Part shown: positions 1-8,853 of the stretch, piece after piece | Layout: each line of letters starts with the position of its first letter | Numbering within the stretch: the first letter of the stretch is position 1 | NCBI GenBank assembly: GCA_964621785.1 | Contig: CAZUPD010000021.1 | Location: forward strand, 1 to 64,000 | DNA length: 64,000 nt | Source: JACKDW01 sp964621785 | GTDB taxonomy: Bacteria; Myxococcota_A; Polyangia; Nannocystales; Nannocystaceae | Direction of reading: 5' to 3' | Position numbers and translations under genes: made by a program | The notes under the pieces: model-generated | The model's input: the letters and a program-made list of their open reading frames with translations, nothing else | Database searches by the model: none | Told to the model about the DNA's origin: nothing

Positions 1-46
1 CCTTGACTTCACCCTCCAACGCCTTGTCATTTTTTTTGCGCGGCAT
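1..46 (-). CDS. 5' end of an unidentified gene running off the left edge
   Basis: Reading leftward from an ATG at 46-44, the frame is open to the window edge and encodes MPRKKNDKALEGEVK, a basic N-terminus typical of a soluble protein. An AAGGA ribosome-binding site lies seven bases upstream of the ATG, which is the main reason to believe it. It follows the gene ending at 126 in the same direction with about 80 bases between, so it could be the next gene of that transcript. Fifteen residues are too few to identify a family. Confidence 0.5.
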   Translation of the reverse strand, partial: MPRKKNDKALEGEVK

Positions 47-125
47 GGCTCAATCCTTCTGCAAGCCGGCCGTAGTGGCCGTTTTTTGTGCTTGCATGGG
101 GGTAGTCTCGAGCCGCTCAAAAACC

Positions 126-1358
126 CTACAGATTTTTTAAAAAGTTTTTGTCGACCCCCGGAGCGACCGGTTCGACGGCTTGTGGGGGCCCGTTCAGAGG
201 GTCGGTTTGATGGCTTGGCAGGCAGGCGCGAGAGAGCCGTGCACCGTGAATCACCTGAACGGTCACCTGTGGCTGACCGATCACACAGGTCGCAGCGATC
301 ATGACCTCGAGGCAGCCCGAATCGCAGCGGTCGGGGGCTCTCGGCCGGTGGAGGGTGATCCGCGCGGCCCTCTGGATGGCCCAGCCCTCGGGTGAGCTCG
401 TGTGTGCCGACGAATGCGCGATGTGGATAGGATCCACATCGGTGAAGTTGACGAGATGAGAAGCGTGGGCACTCATCGCTACCAGAAGCGTCACGGAGCT
501 GGCGACACTTACCTTGCGAAGCGCCCGCTTGGTCGCCTCCTTAATCCGTGTATCAGCAATATGATCGGCATAGGAGACCAGCGGCTGGCGAGCTGCGCGA
601 AAGATTCCCAAGCCGAGCACCAGTAGGATGACACTGAGTAGGCAACGAACCAGGGCGACCCACCGCTCGCAGCAGGGCAGGGCCACCTCATAGATCGATG
701 CAGAAGCGACCATAGCGAAGCCAGCGAGGGCGATGTACTCGAGGTAGCGATGGCGGTCGCGGTCGAACAGGTCGTCTCCGGGGCGTAGCGCCGTTGCGAC
801 ATTGGGGGTGATACCTGTTTCCTCGCGGATATAGTTGGTCACGCGTTTGTGTAGCGCGAGCTGGTAACGCGACAGCCAGTAGCCACCGGCGAGCGACAAG
901 CAGGCGACGCCCGCCAAGAACTCGGCATCGACGAGTTGGAGCGTATGGACATAGGCCACCAATCCCGTCAGGACCAGATGAAACAAATAGGCGGCGAACT
1001 CGGCGATACGAAATACCGCCGCCCGTTCGGATTCAGTTGTGGATACACGAATGAGGTAGTCGCTTTGCGACTCGGCGCAGTCTGGCTCGAGCACGAAGTT
1101 TTTGACGCGTGGGACATCTTCGCGGTGGGGTCGATGTAGCGCGATGTTGGCGAACAACTCCTCGTCGATCCGGCCGTGACGGGTCAAGGTTTTGACGACC
1201 CCAAGTACCACCGTCACGCGAGATCCGTGCCACGGAATCTGGACCACGAGTTTGTCCGAGTAATAGAGTTGCAGCCAAGCTTTTAACTCGTCCCGGGTAA
1301 AGACCGCGACGAGGAGATCGGTGAGAGCACGGGTTTTTGCGGGCGAGAGGAGGAGCAT
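126..1358 (-). CDS. EAD1-domain multi-pass membrane protein
   Basis: A 410-residue protein. Residues about 8-80 fit the effector-associated domain 1 (EAD1) pattern: FTRDELKAWL, then a spaced V/I-rich stretch, then HGRIDEELFANIALHRP. EADs are small death-fold-like adaptor domains that recruit effectors in bacterial conflict systems through homotypic contacts (established for the family). The rest holds four to five hydrophobic segments: around 120-170 (likely two), 205-260 (likely two) and one near 280-300. A basic, Cys-containing tail follows. The start is supported by AGGA seven bases upstream. No EAD1 partner is visible nearby. I infer a membrane-tethered adaptor or sensor. The function is unproven and the domain call rests on pattern, not a profile search. 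Confidence 0.68.
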   Translation of the reverse strand: MLLLSPAKTRALTDLLVAVFTRDELKAWLQLYYSDKLVVQIPWHGSRVTVVLGVVKTLTRHGRIDEELFANIALHRPHREDVPRVKNFVLEPDCAESQSDYLIRVSTTESERAAVFRIAEFAAYLFHLVLTGLVAYVHTLQLVDAEFLAGVACLSLAGGYWLSRYQLALHKRVTNYIREETGITPNVATALRPGDDLFDRDRHRYLEYIALAGFAMVASASIYEVALPCCERWVALVRCLLSVILLVLGLGIFRAARQPLVSYADHIADTRIKEATKRALRKVSVASSVTLLVAMSAHASHLVNFTDVDPIHIAHSSAHTSSPEGWAIQRAARITLHRPRAPDRCDSGCLEVMIAATCVIGQPQVTVQVIHGARLSRACLPSHQTDPLNGPPQAVEPVAPGVDKNFLKNL

Positions 1359-1866
1359 CGCGAGGTCCTATTCTGATGCCTATACATCAATAAAGTCGCC
1401 AGACGCACGTTTCGACAGGTGTCCAGTCGGACATATTCAGTTCTCGTTGTGCTGAAATGCAGCACGAAGTTGATAGCGCAACAAAACCAAGAAGAGCAGT
1501 TGGCAGATGGCTCTGTTTTCATTTGGTTGGCCGACGGTGCGATCGGACACAGAGAATCCGGTCGGACCGACTTTATTTCGCCCATCGGCGGGTCGAATCG
1601 TCAGTCGAGGGGGGATGGCTGAGACACGTCGTTCGCAGGTCGGGGATCGGATCGGTTTTCACGGGGACGCGGGGTCTTCACGGTGGCGATTCGTCGCTGG
1701 TGATCGGACCAGAGAGCGAGATCTGATTTTCGATTGCAAATGCATACAACTTTCGACCGTGCGGGTCGTTGTGCTCGCAACACCACAAGCGTGTTTGATT
1801 GCTGTCCGCCTGTCGGATGACGGCGCCCCTTTGCAATTTCGCTGTGAGAACTCGGGGAGCGAGCGA
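1359..1866. other. intergenic region, no gene seen
   Basis: About 500 bases, less GC-rich than the flanks. Both neighbours (126-1358 and 1867-2259) are on the minus strand, so this holds the promoter of the EAD1 gene. I see no credible reading frame. One copy of the palindrome TGCAAATGCA sits at 1735-1744. Confidence 0.6.
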
Positions 1867-2259
1867 CTAGCTCTGCTCGCGCCGGAGGGCCAACACGCCC
1901 ACGCCGGCACCGAAAATCTCGGACAGCCACAGCAGGTACGTCAGCGGGGGTTGTTCGGCATCGCACAATACGCCGAGCCCTCGCATGGAGGCCATCGCCG
2001 CCAGGGCCAAGGTCGACAGGAGCACGCCGTGGACCACGTGTCTGTCACGGGTTGCGCACAGAGCCAGTATCAAGCCAATACCGATCTCGAGCCCGCCGTA
2101 CATCGCCCGGATGTCGGCGCGGGCCATCGGTGACGTTGCATCGATTTCGACGACCGCCGCCATCTCCGTCGGACAGGCGGCAAAGGCCACGCCAAAACCG
2201 AGGAAGGTCAGTGCACTGGTCCACAAAACGACGCGGGTCAACAAAAGCGGCTGGGCCAT
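1867..2259 (-). CDS. DUF4345-like small membrane protein
   Basis: A 130-residue integral membrane protein with about four transmembrane helices. The stretch MYGGLEIGIGLILALC near the middle matches the signature YGGLE-(I/L)-G-(I/L)-G of DUF4345 proteins, and length and hydrophobicity also fit. I chose the ATG at 2259 because translation upstream of it is polar and Arg-rich and would put about 30 unrelated residues before the first helix. It is divergent from the gene at 2290 with only 30 bases between, so the two probably share a promoter region. Function is unknown for the family. Confidence 0.7.
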   Translation of the reverse strand: MAQPLLLTRVVLWTSALTFLGFGVAFAACPTEMAAVVEIDATSPMARADIRAMYGGLEIGIGLILALCATRDRHVVHGVLLSTLALAAMASMRGLGVLCDAEQPPLTYLLWLSEIFGAGVGVLALRREQS

Positions 2260-2289
2260 CGCGCTCGATAGTACAATCGCCGGCGAACG

Positions 2290-2745
2290 ATGGGGGAGTC
2301 CAAGTCGATCCGTGTCCGCGAAGGGGATCCGCGAGGATCTGCACCGGCTGTCGCGCAACCGCAGAGCATTCGTTGGCCACTTGTGTGGGCGGTGGGCGTA
2401 TTTCAGATCAAGTTGTTGGTCGATGGCCTCAAGGACATCCTACTGTTTCCACTGTCGATGATCGCGGCCGCCATCGACCTCCTCGCTGGCAATCCGGTGC
2501 ACAAGGGACTGTTTGCGGTGGTGTTGCGCGCGGGTCGGGGATTTGAAAATTGGGTCGATCTGTTTGCAGCCGTCGAGTCGGGAAACGATTCCCCGAATGG
2601 GCTCGATGCCCATCTCGGCCAAGTCGAGCGACTGCTCCGCGATCAATCCAAACGCCAGGACCTGACCGCACGCGCACGTCGAGCCGTCGACGATGCTCTG
2701 CTGGCGCTGCAGCGTGCGCACGAGGGCGAGCGGTCCGATCAGTAG
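2290..2745 (+). CDS. Small membrane-associated protein, unknown
   Basis: A 151-residue protein. Residues about 30-75 form a hydrophobic membrane-associated stretch (WAVGVFQIKLLVDGLKDILL followed by a second helix ending near IDLLAG). A conserved-looking segment, FENWVDLF, and a C-terminal charged amphipathic helix follow. The pattern of K-LLVDGLKD-LL-P-S resembles small uncharacterised proteobacterial membrane proteins. I cannot name a function. It is divergent from the DUF4345 gene and converges on the gene at 2739-3059, overlapping it by seven bases at the stop codons. Confidence 0.65.
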   Translation: MGESKSIRVREGDPRGSAPAVAQPQSIRWPLVWAVGVFQIKLLVDGLKDILLFPLSMIAAAIDLLAGNPVHKGLFAVVLRAGRGFENWVDLFAAVESGNDSPNGLDAHLGQVERLLRDQSKRQDLTARARRAVDDALLALQRAHEGERSDQ

Positions 2746-3059
2746 TCGAGTTTGTGCGCGGCCGCGAGACACTCCGGATCGGCACACAGGGTCTCGATCC
2801 AGCCCTTGACGGCAACTTCACCCGCCGACGTACCGCCACAGATCTGGCATGTGTACGCACTGATTTCCTCGACTTCGGCGAGTCGCTCGGCGACGGCTGG
2901 TGGCGCGTCCCAGATGTCGAACCGCAACACCCCCCATTTTTGGTAGACCTGTACGACGACACAGCCGACTGGAAGATGGTCGAACACGCGGTCGACCAGC
3001 GGCAGCCAACCTGGCCCGCACACTCGTCGAAGATGGTTTCGCGCCTCGTCCCGTGTCAT
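2739..3059 (-). CDS. Small zinc-binding-like protein
   Basis: A 106-residue protein starting at ATG 3059. It contains CGPGWLPLVDRVFDHL near the N-terminus, then QVYQKWGVLRF, then ISAYTCQICG and GWIETLCADPEC. This order (CGxGW, a QVK/KFGxLRF-like strand, a CxxC pair and a GWxxTLC-x3-C pair) is a recurrent small family in bacteria and phages. The four C-terminal Cys (CxxC and C-x3-C) probably bind zinc. Longer translation upstream is Arg-rich and lacks family resemblance, so the internal ATG is preferred. Role unknown. Confidence 0.65.
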   Translation of the reverse strand: MTRDEARNHLRRVCGPGWLPLVDRVFDHLPVGCVVVQVYQKWGVLRFDIWDAPPAVAERLAEVEEISAYTCQICGGTSAGEVAVKGWIETLCADPECLAAAHKLDY

Positions 3060-3218
3060 CTCTTGGGGGTCCGTATTTTGCTCGAAGCACCGCCTCGTTG
3101 GCCGCGTTGTCGAGGATGGCTTCGCCAATCCTACCGTCGCGCCATGACGGTTGTCATTCACAGAAGTCATTTGCGAACCTGGCAAGTGCGTGGCCACTCG
3201 TAATTTTCATGGACCGCG

Positions 3219-4523
3219 GTGCAGGCCAGCCTGGAGCAGAGTCTGCTAAGGTTTGCTGTGGCTGCGAAATCGGGAGTGTTTGGTTGGCTCGACCGCCTGC
3301 AAAAGTCGCACAAACGGCATCAGCAGCGTCACCGTCCGACGGGTTTTGGCTATGCCCTGACCGACGACATCGACATGGTGCGTCCCGACCATTGGGACGC
3401 CGTGGTCGCCCACGGTTCGATGTGTCTCGGGCGGCCCTACCTCGGCACGCTGGCCCGCTTTGGTCCCCGTGGGGTCAGCTATCGCCAAGCGTTGATCTAC
3501 CGCGGCCGCCAGCCGATCGCGGCGGTCTCAACCCAGTTGATCGCGATCGCGGCCTCGCAGGTGGTCGACGGGATCGATGTTGATACGGGGCTCCCACTTG
3601 CAGATGCAACTTCGAAGCTATCCAAGGCCGCGCTCGAGAAGTTGCGTCCTCGGGTCATGGTCTGTGGCGACCTGCTCACCTGGGGCCGGTGTGGGGTGGC
3701 CTTTGTCCCCGATGTCGACCCCGGAGACGTATGGCCCGCGGTCGCCGAAGCGCTGTATCGAATGCGCCGGGCCGACCGTCTGCAGGGACAGATCGACTAT
3801 GTGATGGTCAAAGACTTCCCCGAGGGAGAGCCCGGGTTGGACGCCCTGCATGTCTACAGTTACCGACCGCTTGTGACCGAGCCGGACATGGTGCTGACAC
3901 TCCAGCAGGAGTGGGGAGGGTACGACGATTACCTCAAGAGCCTGAAGACCAAATATCGCAAGGCGGCCCGCAAGTTGGCGCGCCAGGTCGAAAAGGCCGG
4001 GTGTGTGATCGAGCCGCTCTCCGACCTCGTGCCCCACGCGGAGCGCCTCTATCAATTGTATCAGCAAGTAGAGTCGCGGGCGAGTGTCCGCCTCGCATCG
4101 ATGACCCCGGACTTTCTGCCCCAGCTCGCACGCGCACTCGGGCCCGAGCTGTTTCGGTGTTCGGTGATCCGTCGCGGCGATGAGATCCTCGGTTTTGCCA
4201 CCACCCTGCGCGACCGCACCCGCGCGGTCGGGTTCTATCTTGGATTTGATTATACAACAAATGAGACAGTCCCATTGTATCTGCGACTGTTGCAAGCGGT
4301 GATCGCCGACGGGATTTCGCTCGGCGGTGACGTCCTCTCGCTCGGGCGAACAGCCCTCGAGCCAAAGGCCCGTCTCGGGGCGCAGCCGCGTCCACAGCAG
4401 ATCTGGGTCCGTCACCGGATCCCGCTGATCAACGTGGTTGTCCGCGAGTTGTTGCAGGTGATCCCGCATGCCGAGGCTCCGGAGCGCTCACCGTTCAAAA
4501 CAAAACCGTCGGGTGGCGACTAA
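3219..4523 (+). CDS. GNAT-superfamily acyltransferase-like protein
   Basis: A 434-residue protein with a two-lobed acyl-CoA N-acyltransferase layout. In the middle is a positively charged helix typical of FemAB/BioF2-like N-acyltransferases (WGGYDDYLKSLKTKYRKAAR), followed by a strand-rich C-terminal lobe with EILGFATTLRD and GFYLGFDY and then a helix resembling the substrate-binding region. No signal peptide or membrane segment is evident, so it is probably cytoplasmic. The start is a GTG at 3219; another in-frame start about 50 residues in is possible. The motif TGCAGATGCA lies inside it at 3599-3608, encoding Ala-Asp-Ala. The substrate is unknown. Confidence 0.68.
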   Translation: MQASLEQSLLRFAVAAKSGVFGWLDRLQKSHKRHQQRHRPTGFGYALTDDIDMVRPDHWDAVVAHGSMCLGRPYLGTLARFGPRGVSYRQALIYRGRQPIAAVSTQLIAIAASQVVDGIDVDTGLPLADATSKLSKAALEKLRPRVMVCGDLLTWGRCGVAFVPDVDPGDVWPAVAEALYRMRRADRLQGQIDYVMVKDFPEGEPGLDALHVYSYRPLVTEPDMVLTLQQEWGGYDDYLKSLKTKYRKAARKLARQVEKAGCVIEPLSDLVPHAERLYQLYQQVESRASVRLASMTPDFLPQLARALGPELFRCSVIRRGDEILGFATTLRDRTRAVGFYLGFDYTTNETVPLYLRLLQAVIADGISLGGDVLSLGRTALEPKARLGAQPRPQQIWVRHRIPLINVVVRELLQVIPHAEAPERSPFKTKPSGGD

Positions 4524-4653
4524 CGGCTTCGTCGAAGTTCGAGCCGTAGCTCGCAAATGTCGCGCGAAGGAGCGAAGCGATTGTGCCGGACTGCCTCGGG
4601 CTCCCGGTTGCAAATGCACCCAAGCAGGGAACGACCCTGTTAGGCTCTCGCCG

Positions 4654-5541
4654 ATGATCATCGTCACCGGAACCAAACGCTCGGGCACTTCGATGTGGAT
4701 GCAGATACTTCGTGCGGCCGGCTTTCCGGTGATCGGTGAGGCATTTCCGGGGCAGTGGGAACGCTCGTTACGAGGCGCCAACCAGGAGGGTTTTTACGAG
4801 TCGCGGTTGCGCGGTGGCATCTACTACGCGACCAATCCCGACCCGGAAACCGGTGTGTTTGTCCGCCCTAGCCAGACCCCGCACCACGCGGTCAAGGTGT
4901 TTATCCCGGGTCTGGTTCGCACCGATTTCGGCTACATCGATCGGGTGATCGCGACCATGCGTCACTGGCGGGAGTACACGCGATCACTGCGGCGGTTACA
5001 CGCGATCGAGGATGCCTTTCACGCCGAGCGTGAGGCCGCCGGCGAGGTCGACCCGCGCGACCGCGAAACCCGGGCACGGTTTTGTCGCAACCGATTGCAT
5101 CCAGCCCTCGAGTGGTGGTTTGAAAATTACGACCTGATCCGTGACATCGCCGTGCGTGGGTACGCCGTCCACATGCTGACCTACGACCGCCTACTTTCCG
5201 ATCCTCACAGGGAGATCCACCGCGTTGTGCAGTGGCTCGGTGCCGGAGATGCCGAGGCCGCCACGCGGGTGGTCGATCGATCCCTGCGCACCCAAGACCG
5301 AAGCGAGTCGTCCCTACAGGAACAAGATGTGGATGCACGGATTACGCCTGAGCTCGCAGCGACCTTCGATACACTTTACGCCGCCGTCCACAGTGGCGCG
5401 GGGTTGACCGCTGCTCTCATCGAACAGCTCAATCAAACCCATGCCCAGCTCGAGCCGATCCTGCTCGACCATATCCAGACGGAGCGCCGACGGTTGCGGG
5501 AAAGCGAGCTTGACGCCCTGTTTGGCGAGGCACCGTTTTGA
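4654..5541 (+). CDS. Sulfotransferase-like P-loop protein
   Basis: A 295-residue protein beginning at ATG 4654. The N-terminal MIIVTGTKRSGTSMW is the 5'-phosphosulfate-binding loop of the sulfotransferase superfamily (strand, then (K/R)-x-GT-(S/T)). A second conserved stretch, YDRLLSDPHREIHRVVQWLG, matches the 3'-phosphate-binding/late region of PAPS-dependent sulfotransferases. The longer frame upstream overlaps the previous gene and lacks family resemblance. It may be co-transcribed with the acyltransferase, 130 bases away. The acceptor is unknown. The intergenic gap carries TGCAAATGCA at 4609-4618. Confidence 0.72.
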   Translation: MIIVTGTKRSGTSMWMQILRAAGFPVIGEAFPGQWERSLRGANQEGFYESRLRGGIYYATNPDPETGVFVRPSQTPHHAVKVFIPGLVRTDFGYIDRVIATMRHWREYTRSLRRLHAIEDAFHAEREAAGEVDPRDRETRARFCRNRLHPALEWWFENYDLIRDIAVRGYAVHMLTYDRLLSDPHREIHRVVQWLGAGDAEAATRVVDRSLRTQDRSESSLQEQDVDARITPELAATFDTLYAAVHSGAGLTAALIEQLNQTHAQLEPILLDHIQTERRRLRESELDALFGEAPF

Positions 5542-5824
5542 CACGACGTTGTGTTTTGTGCACACACAACTGTTGCGTACTCACCCACGAGTGCCCGTCG
5601 TGATCAACGACTCCGGGTCATCACCTCACTTGCGCAAGTTCGCAACTCTGCGTGGGGAGATATGGTCCTCCGACGTGGGTCGGCTCGATAGGCGTGCCCG
5701 GGGCCCGTCTGGCTGCATTTTAGAACTGTGCTTGGGCAAGAAAGTGTTTGATGTCACGGCCGCGTGCTTGTCCTGCGTTCGCACAATTTGGGGTCACCTG
5801 CTACCGTCCGCCTCTGAGGTGAAC

Positions 5825-7060
5825 ATGGCGTCTTCGCAACTGCAAGCTCTCCCCCTTCGATTGTTCCTGACAGCTGTGCCATTTGTTCTCGTGGCCTGTG
5901 GCGATAGCGAGGAAGGATCTTCAGACAGTGTATCTGCATCGAGCTCAGAGTCCGCCACGACGGCCGAGACAACTGCAGAGACGACTGACGAGAGCACGGG
6001 TGGTGAGGTCACAACCGACGAGCCGACGGGTGGCAATTCTGACTCCGAGACCGCCGGGCCGACGACGGACCCGAGCACGACGGACCCGAGCACGACGGAT
6101 CCGAGTACCACGGACCCGAGCACGACAGATCCGAGTACGACGGACCCGAGTACGACGGATCCAACGACCACGACTGATTCGGACACCGAGGGCGAGACTG
6201 ACACGGGGTCGCAATTCGGTGTCGTCCGGTTTATCGCCCTCGGCGATGGTGGCGAAGGCAACGACACCCAATACCAGGTCGCCAACGCTGTCGAAATGAT
6301 CTGTGCCGACCGCGGCTGCGACTTCGCACTCTACTTGGGTGACAACTTCTACGACGAGGGGGTCGATTCACCACAAGACGGCCAGTTCGAGACCAAGTTT
6401 GAGATGCCCTACGCCGACATCGGTTTCCCGTTTTACATCGTGTTTGGTAACCACGACTACGGCTTGATCGCCAACCAGTGGTACAAAGCCGAGTACCAGA
6501 TCGAGTACTCCGACTATAGCGACAAATGGACGTGCCCCGCAAAATGGTATGACTTTCAAGCCGAAAACGTTCACTTCTTTGGGCTCGATACCTCGCGGAT
6601 TTTCTGGGATTACGAGTGGGACGAACAAAAGGACTGGTTGCTCGATGGTATCAACAGCTCCGATGCGACCTGGAAGATTGCCTTTGGTCACCACCCGTAC
6701 ATCTCCAACGGCGAGCATGGGAATGCCGGCAACTACGAGGGCCTGAGCTTCATTCCGATCGTCAACGGCGCCACGGTCGAAGATTTTATGGATGAAGCTG
6801 TGTGTAACAACATCGATATTTACTTCTGCGGCCACGACCACAACCGCCAGTGGCACGAAAAACGCTGTGGGACCGAATTTATTGTTTCGGGCACTGCCGC
6901 CAAAACAACCGACTTTGCCCACCGTGACGACAACCCAGTACTGTGGGAAGACGACCAACGAGCCGGGTTTATGTGGGTCGAAATCGACGGCAACCAAATG
7001 ACAGGTGCTTTTTACGACGCCGAGGGGAACCTCGAGTTTGAGCACACGATCACCAAGTAG
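5825..7060 (+). CDS. Purple-acid-phosphatase-like metallophosphoesterase lipoprotein
   Basis: A 411-residue lipoprotein. The signal peptide ends at lipobox LVAC (Cys25), followed by a roughly 105-residue Ser/Thr/Asp linker with seven DPSTT units. The catalytic domain starts near residue 135 and carries every metallophosphatase block in order: ALGDGG, LGDNFYD, FGNHDY, GHHPY and GHDHNRQ. The GDNFYxxG and FGNHDY blocks resemble tartrate-resistant acid phosphatase (ACP5)-type enzymes with a dinuclear metal site. It should hydrolyse phosphomonoesters at the cell surface. GAGG five bases before ATG 5825 supports the start. Confidence 0.86.
   Translation: MASSQLQALPLRLFLTAVPFVLVACGDSEEGSSDSVSASSSESATTAETTAETTDESTGGEVTTDEPTGGNSDSETAGPTTDPSTTDPSTTDPSTTDPSTTDPSTTDPSTTDPTTTTDSDTEGETDTGSQFGVVRFIALGDGGEGNDTQYQVANAVEMICADRGCDFALYLGDNFYDEGVDSPQDGQFETKFEMPYADIGFPFYIVFGNHDYGLIANQWYKAEYQIEYSDYSDKWTCPAKWYDFQAENVHFFGLDTSRIFWDYEWDEQKDWLLDGINSSDATWKIAFGHHPYISNGEHGNAGNYEGLSFIPIVNGATVEDFMDEAVCNNIDIYFCGHDHNRQWHEKRCGTEFIVSGTAAKTTDFAHRDDNPVLWEDDQRAGFMWVEIDGNQMTGAFYDAEGNLEFEHTITK
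6061..6165 (+). repeat. 15-bp tandem repeat coding for DPSTT units
   Basis: Seven near-identical 15-base units (acgacggacccgagc and variants) encode the DPSTT linker of the metallophosphoesterase. Third-position variants between units (gac/gat, agc/agt, acg/acc) show the peptide is kept while the DNA drifts. Copy number is likely to vary between strains. Confidence 0.9.
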
Positions 7061-7069
7061 CTGCGGTCG

Positions 7070-7810
7070 CTATCCGGTTTGACGGGGGCTCCGCAGGCGG
7101 ATGATGAGCGAGCCAAAAGCACCTTGGGCGTCGCGCTCCGGCGCCCAGGAGACCACGGATGCGGCACCGGGTCCTTCGCAATAGGCGATCACAGCGGGTT
7201 TGAGAACTGGATCGCCGCGACTCGACAAGCCCTTGCCCGTGATCACGCGGACGAACCGAATACCGCGGGCACGGTGGTGGGCGATGAACGCAAGCACCTG
7301 TTCGAGGGCCCGGATTCGCGGGAGTTTTCGGATGTTGAGCTCGGGGAGAGGACGGGTCTTGGCGGCCTGGCGCAGCAGGGTGCGCTGGGGCGGGGTCAAC
7401 GGCTGTGCATGTAAATGCAACAGAGCCGCAGGAAGTCGATCACGCCACGATTGGCCGGTAAACGAGTGGAGCTCGAGGCGTTCGAGGGCCGACAGCAGGG
7501 GATCGGGAGGGGGCTCGGGTACCGGTGTCGCCTCCGGAGGTTGCAGTTGTGGTGTGTGCGTCCGCCGGGCGAGCGGGAGCTCGACAACGGTCATCGCATC
7601 GAGGTCGAGGTGTTCGCCTGTCAGTAGAGATGTATACGCAATTTTCATGAGCTCCGATTCCGTGACCTCATAAAATGGTTCGGGCTCAGGTTGGGGTTCA
7701 GGGATCGGGAGGCGCTTGAGTTGTTCGAGACGGTGCACCAGCGGCTCACAGGAGCGCGCTCGCGTGCCACGGGCGATGCGCTTTTTCTTCCGTTTGCGTC
7801 GGCGAGGCAC
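7070..7810 (-). CDS. Smr-domain-like protein
   Basis: A 246-residue protein from GTG 7810, starting with a very basic segment (PRRRKRKKKR) and a Pro/Glu-rich linker. The C-terminal 90 residues fit a small MutS-related (Smr) domain: LNIRKLPRIRALEQVLAFI, then VRVITGKGLSSRGDPVLKP, then a final beta strand. Smr domains are nucleases or nucleic-acid-binding modules. The usual LDLHG motif is replaced by LNIRK here, while the (H/T)GKG-x-S-x-G-x-LK block is kept, so binding is more certain than cleavage. It converges on the phosphatase gene (nine bases between stops) and is divergent from 7919. TGTAAATGCA lies inside at 7410-7419. Confidence 0.72.
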   Translation of the reverse strand: MPRRRKRKKKRIARGTRARSCEPLVHRLEQLKRLPIPEPQPEPEPFYEVTESELMKIAYTSLLTGEHLDLDAMTVVELPLARRTHTPQLQPPEATPVPEPPPDPLLSALERLELHSFTGQSWRDRLPAALLHLHAQPLTPPQRTLLRQAAKTRPLPELNIRKLPRIRALEQVLAFIAHHRARGIRFVRVITGKGLSSRGDPVLKPAVIAYCEGPGAASVVSWAPERDAQGAFGSLIIRLRSPRQTG

Positions 7811-7918
7811 GGTCGCGGTGTAGCACTCAGGTGGCAAAACTAAAAACGCTGTCCGGGCCGAGCCTATCGAGACTGCAGTCCATCGCCGAATACGGCCAAG
7901 ACCTGTTAGGATTTGACG

Positions 7919-8731
7919 ATGGGACATCTACTGCATTGGGCTGGAATTTTTGCAGTGGCGTTTGTCGCCGCGCTTGTGAGTTGCGCGGACGAGGGCAAGA
8001 AATTCGAGGATGCGTGCCTCGACTATTGCGATGCCCAAGAAGCGGCTGGGTGTGCACAGCAGTTCATCACGGTCGAACAGTGCCGGGCATCGTGCGGTTT
8101 GTACGAATCCCAACTCGGGGGCCTGTGCCTCACCGAGTACACCGCGACGTTCGAATGTTCTGCGGCTGCGGGGTTTGAGTGCATCATGGGCTATCCGGCT
8201 CCGAAGGGTGGAGCCTGTCTGTCCGAGACGAACGCGTTGTTGACGTGCCAAGAGCAGGCGAGCTGTATCAGTTACTGCTCATCCGCGGTCGATGCAGGCT
8301 GTGGTGGCAGCGATACGGCGAGCTGTGAAACGCAGTGTCAAGCCGAGCGTGAGGACTTGGCCGACCCGTACTACTGCGATTTTGAGTACGACGATCTTCT
8401 CACCTGCTGGGGGGAGACCGGAGTGACATGTTCAAATGGTCAAGCTGTTGCGGGCGGATGCGGTGAAGAAGTACTCTCCGTCGGCGATTGCATCGGATTT
8501 GATAACCTTTGCGCCGGGTACTGTTGGGCCGCCGAACGGTTTGAGTGCGGTGCGGAGACCTGCGCCAGCGATTGCTCGGTCAAGGCCGGAGATCCGACCT
8601 GTGGCCGCGATTACGAGGATCTGCTGGAGTGTGTCCTGCGCGAGTACGAGGCAACCTGCGTCGACGGGTTGTTGTTCAGCGAATTTTGCGACTACGAGCG
8701 AATGCAGTACGAGCAGTGCCTCTCGGGTTAG
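7919..8731 (+). CDS. Secreted lipoprotein of three 10-Cys modules
   Basis: A 270-residue protein with a signal peptide ending in lipobox LVSC (Cys22). The mature part is three tandem modules of about 80 residues. Each has ten cysteines in the same order, beginning C-x3-C-x7/8-C (CLDYC, CISYC, CAGYC), then C-x3-C, a Tyr/acid-rich LLxC element and three spaced Cys. Thirty ordered Cys imply five disulfides per module in the cell envelope. TAGGA upstream and the signal peptide favour ATG 7919 over the TTG six bases earlier. I do not recognise the family. Cys-rich repeat lipoproteins of this style are common in Nannocystaceae. Confidence 0.78.
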   Translation: MGHLLHWAGIFAVAFVAALVSCADEGKKFEDACLDYCDAQEAAGCAQQFITVEQCRASCGLYESQLGGLCLTEYTATFECSAAAGFECIMGYPAPKGGACLSETNALLTCQEQASCISYCSSAVDAGCGGSDTASCETQCQAEREDLADPYYCDFEYDDLLTCWGETGVTCSNGQAVAGGCGEEVLSVGDCIGFDNLCAGYCWAAERFECGAETCASDCSVKAGDPTCGRDYEDLLECVLREYEATCVDGLLFSEFCDYERMQYEQCLSG

Positions 8732-8853
8732 GTACCTACGGCCACCATTTTTTGTGTGGAATGGGATCGAATGGGCTCGTGCGGGCTCGTTCGCGGACGT
8801 GAACAAGAATATGTATTTGCAAATGTAGAGTTCTCGCAATAGCAGGTTGTCGC

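Noticed and set aside
66..88. Hairpin CGGCC-GTAGT-GGCCG followed by TTTTTT, resembling a terminator on the plus strand
   Set aside because: No plus-strand gene ends there. The flanking genes read on the minus strand, where no T-run follows the hairpin.
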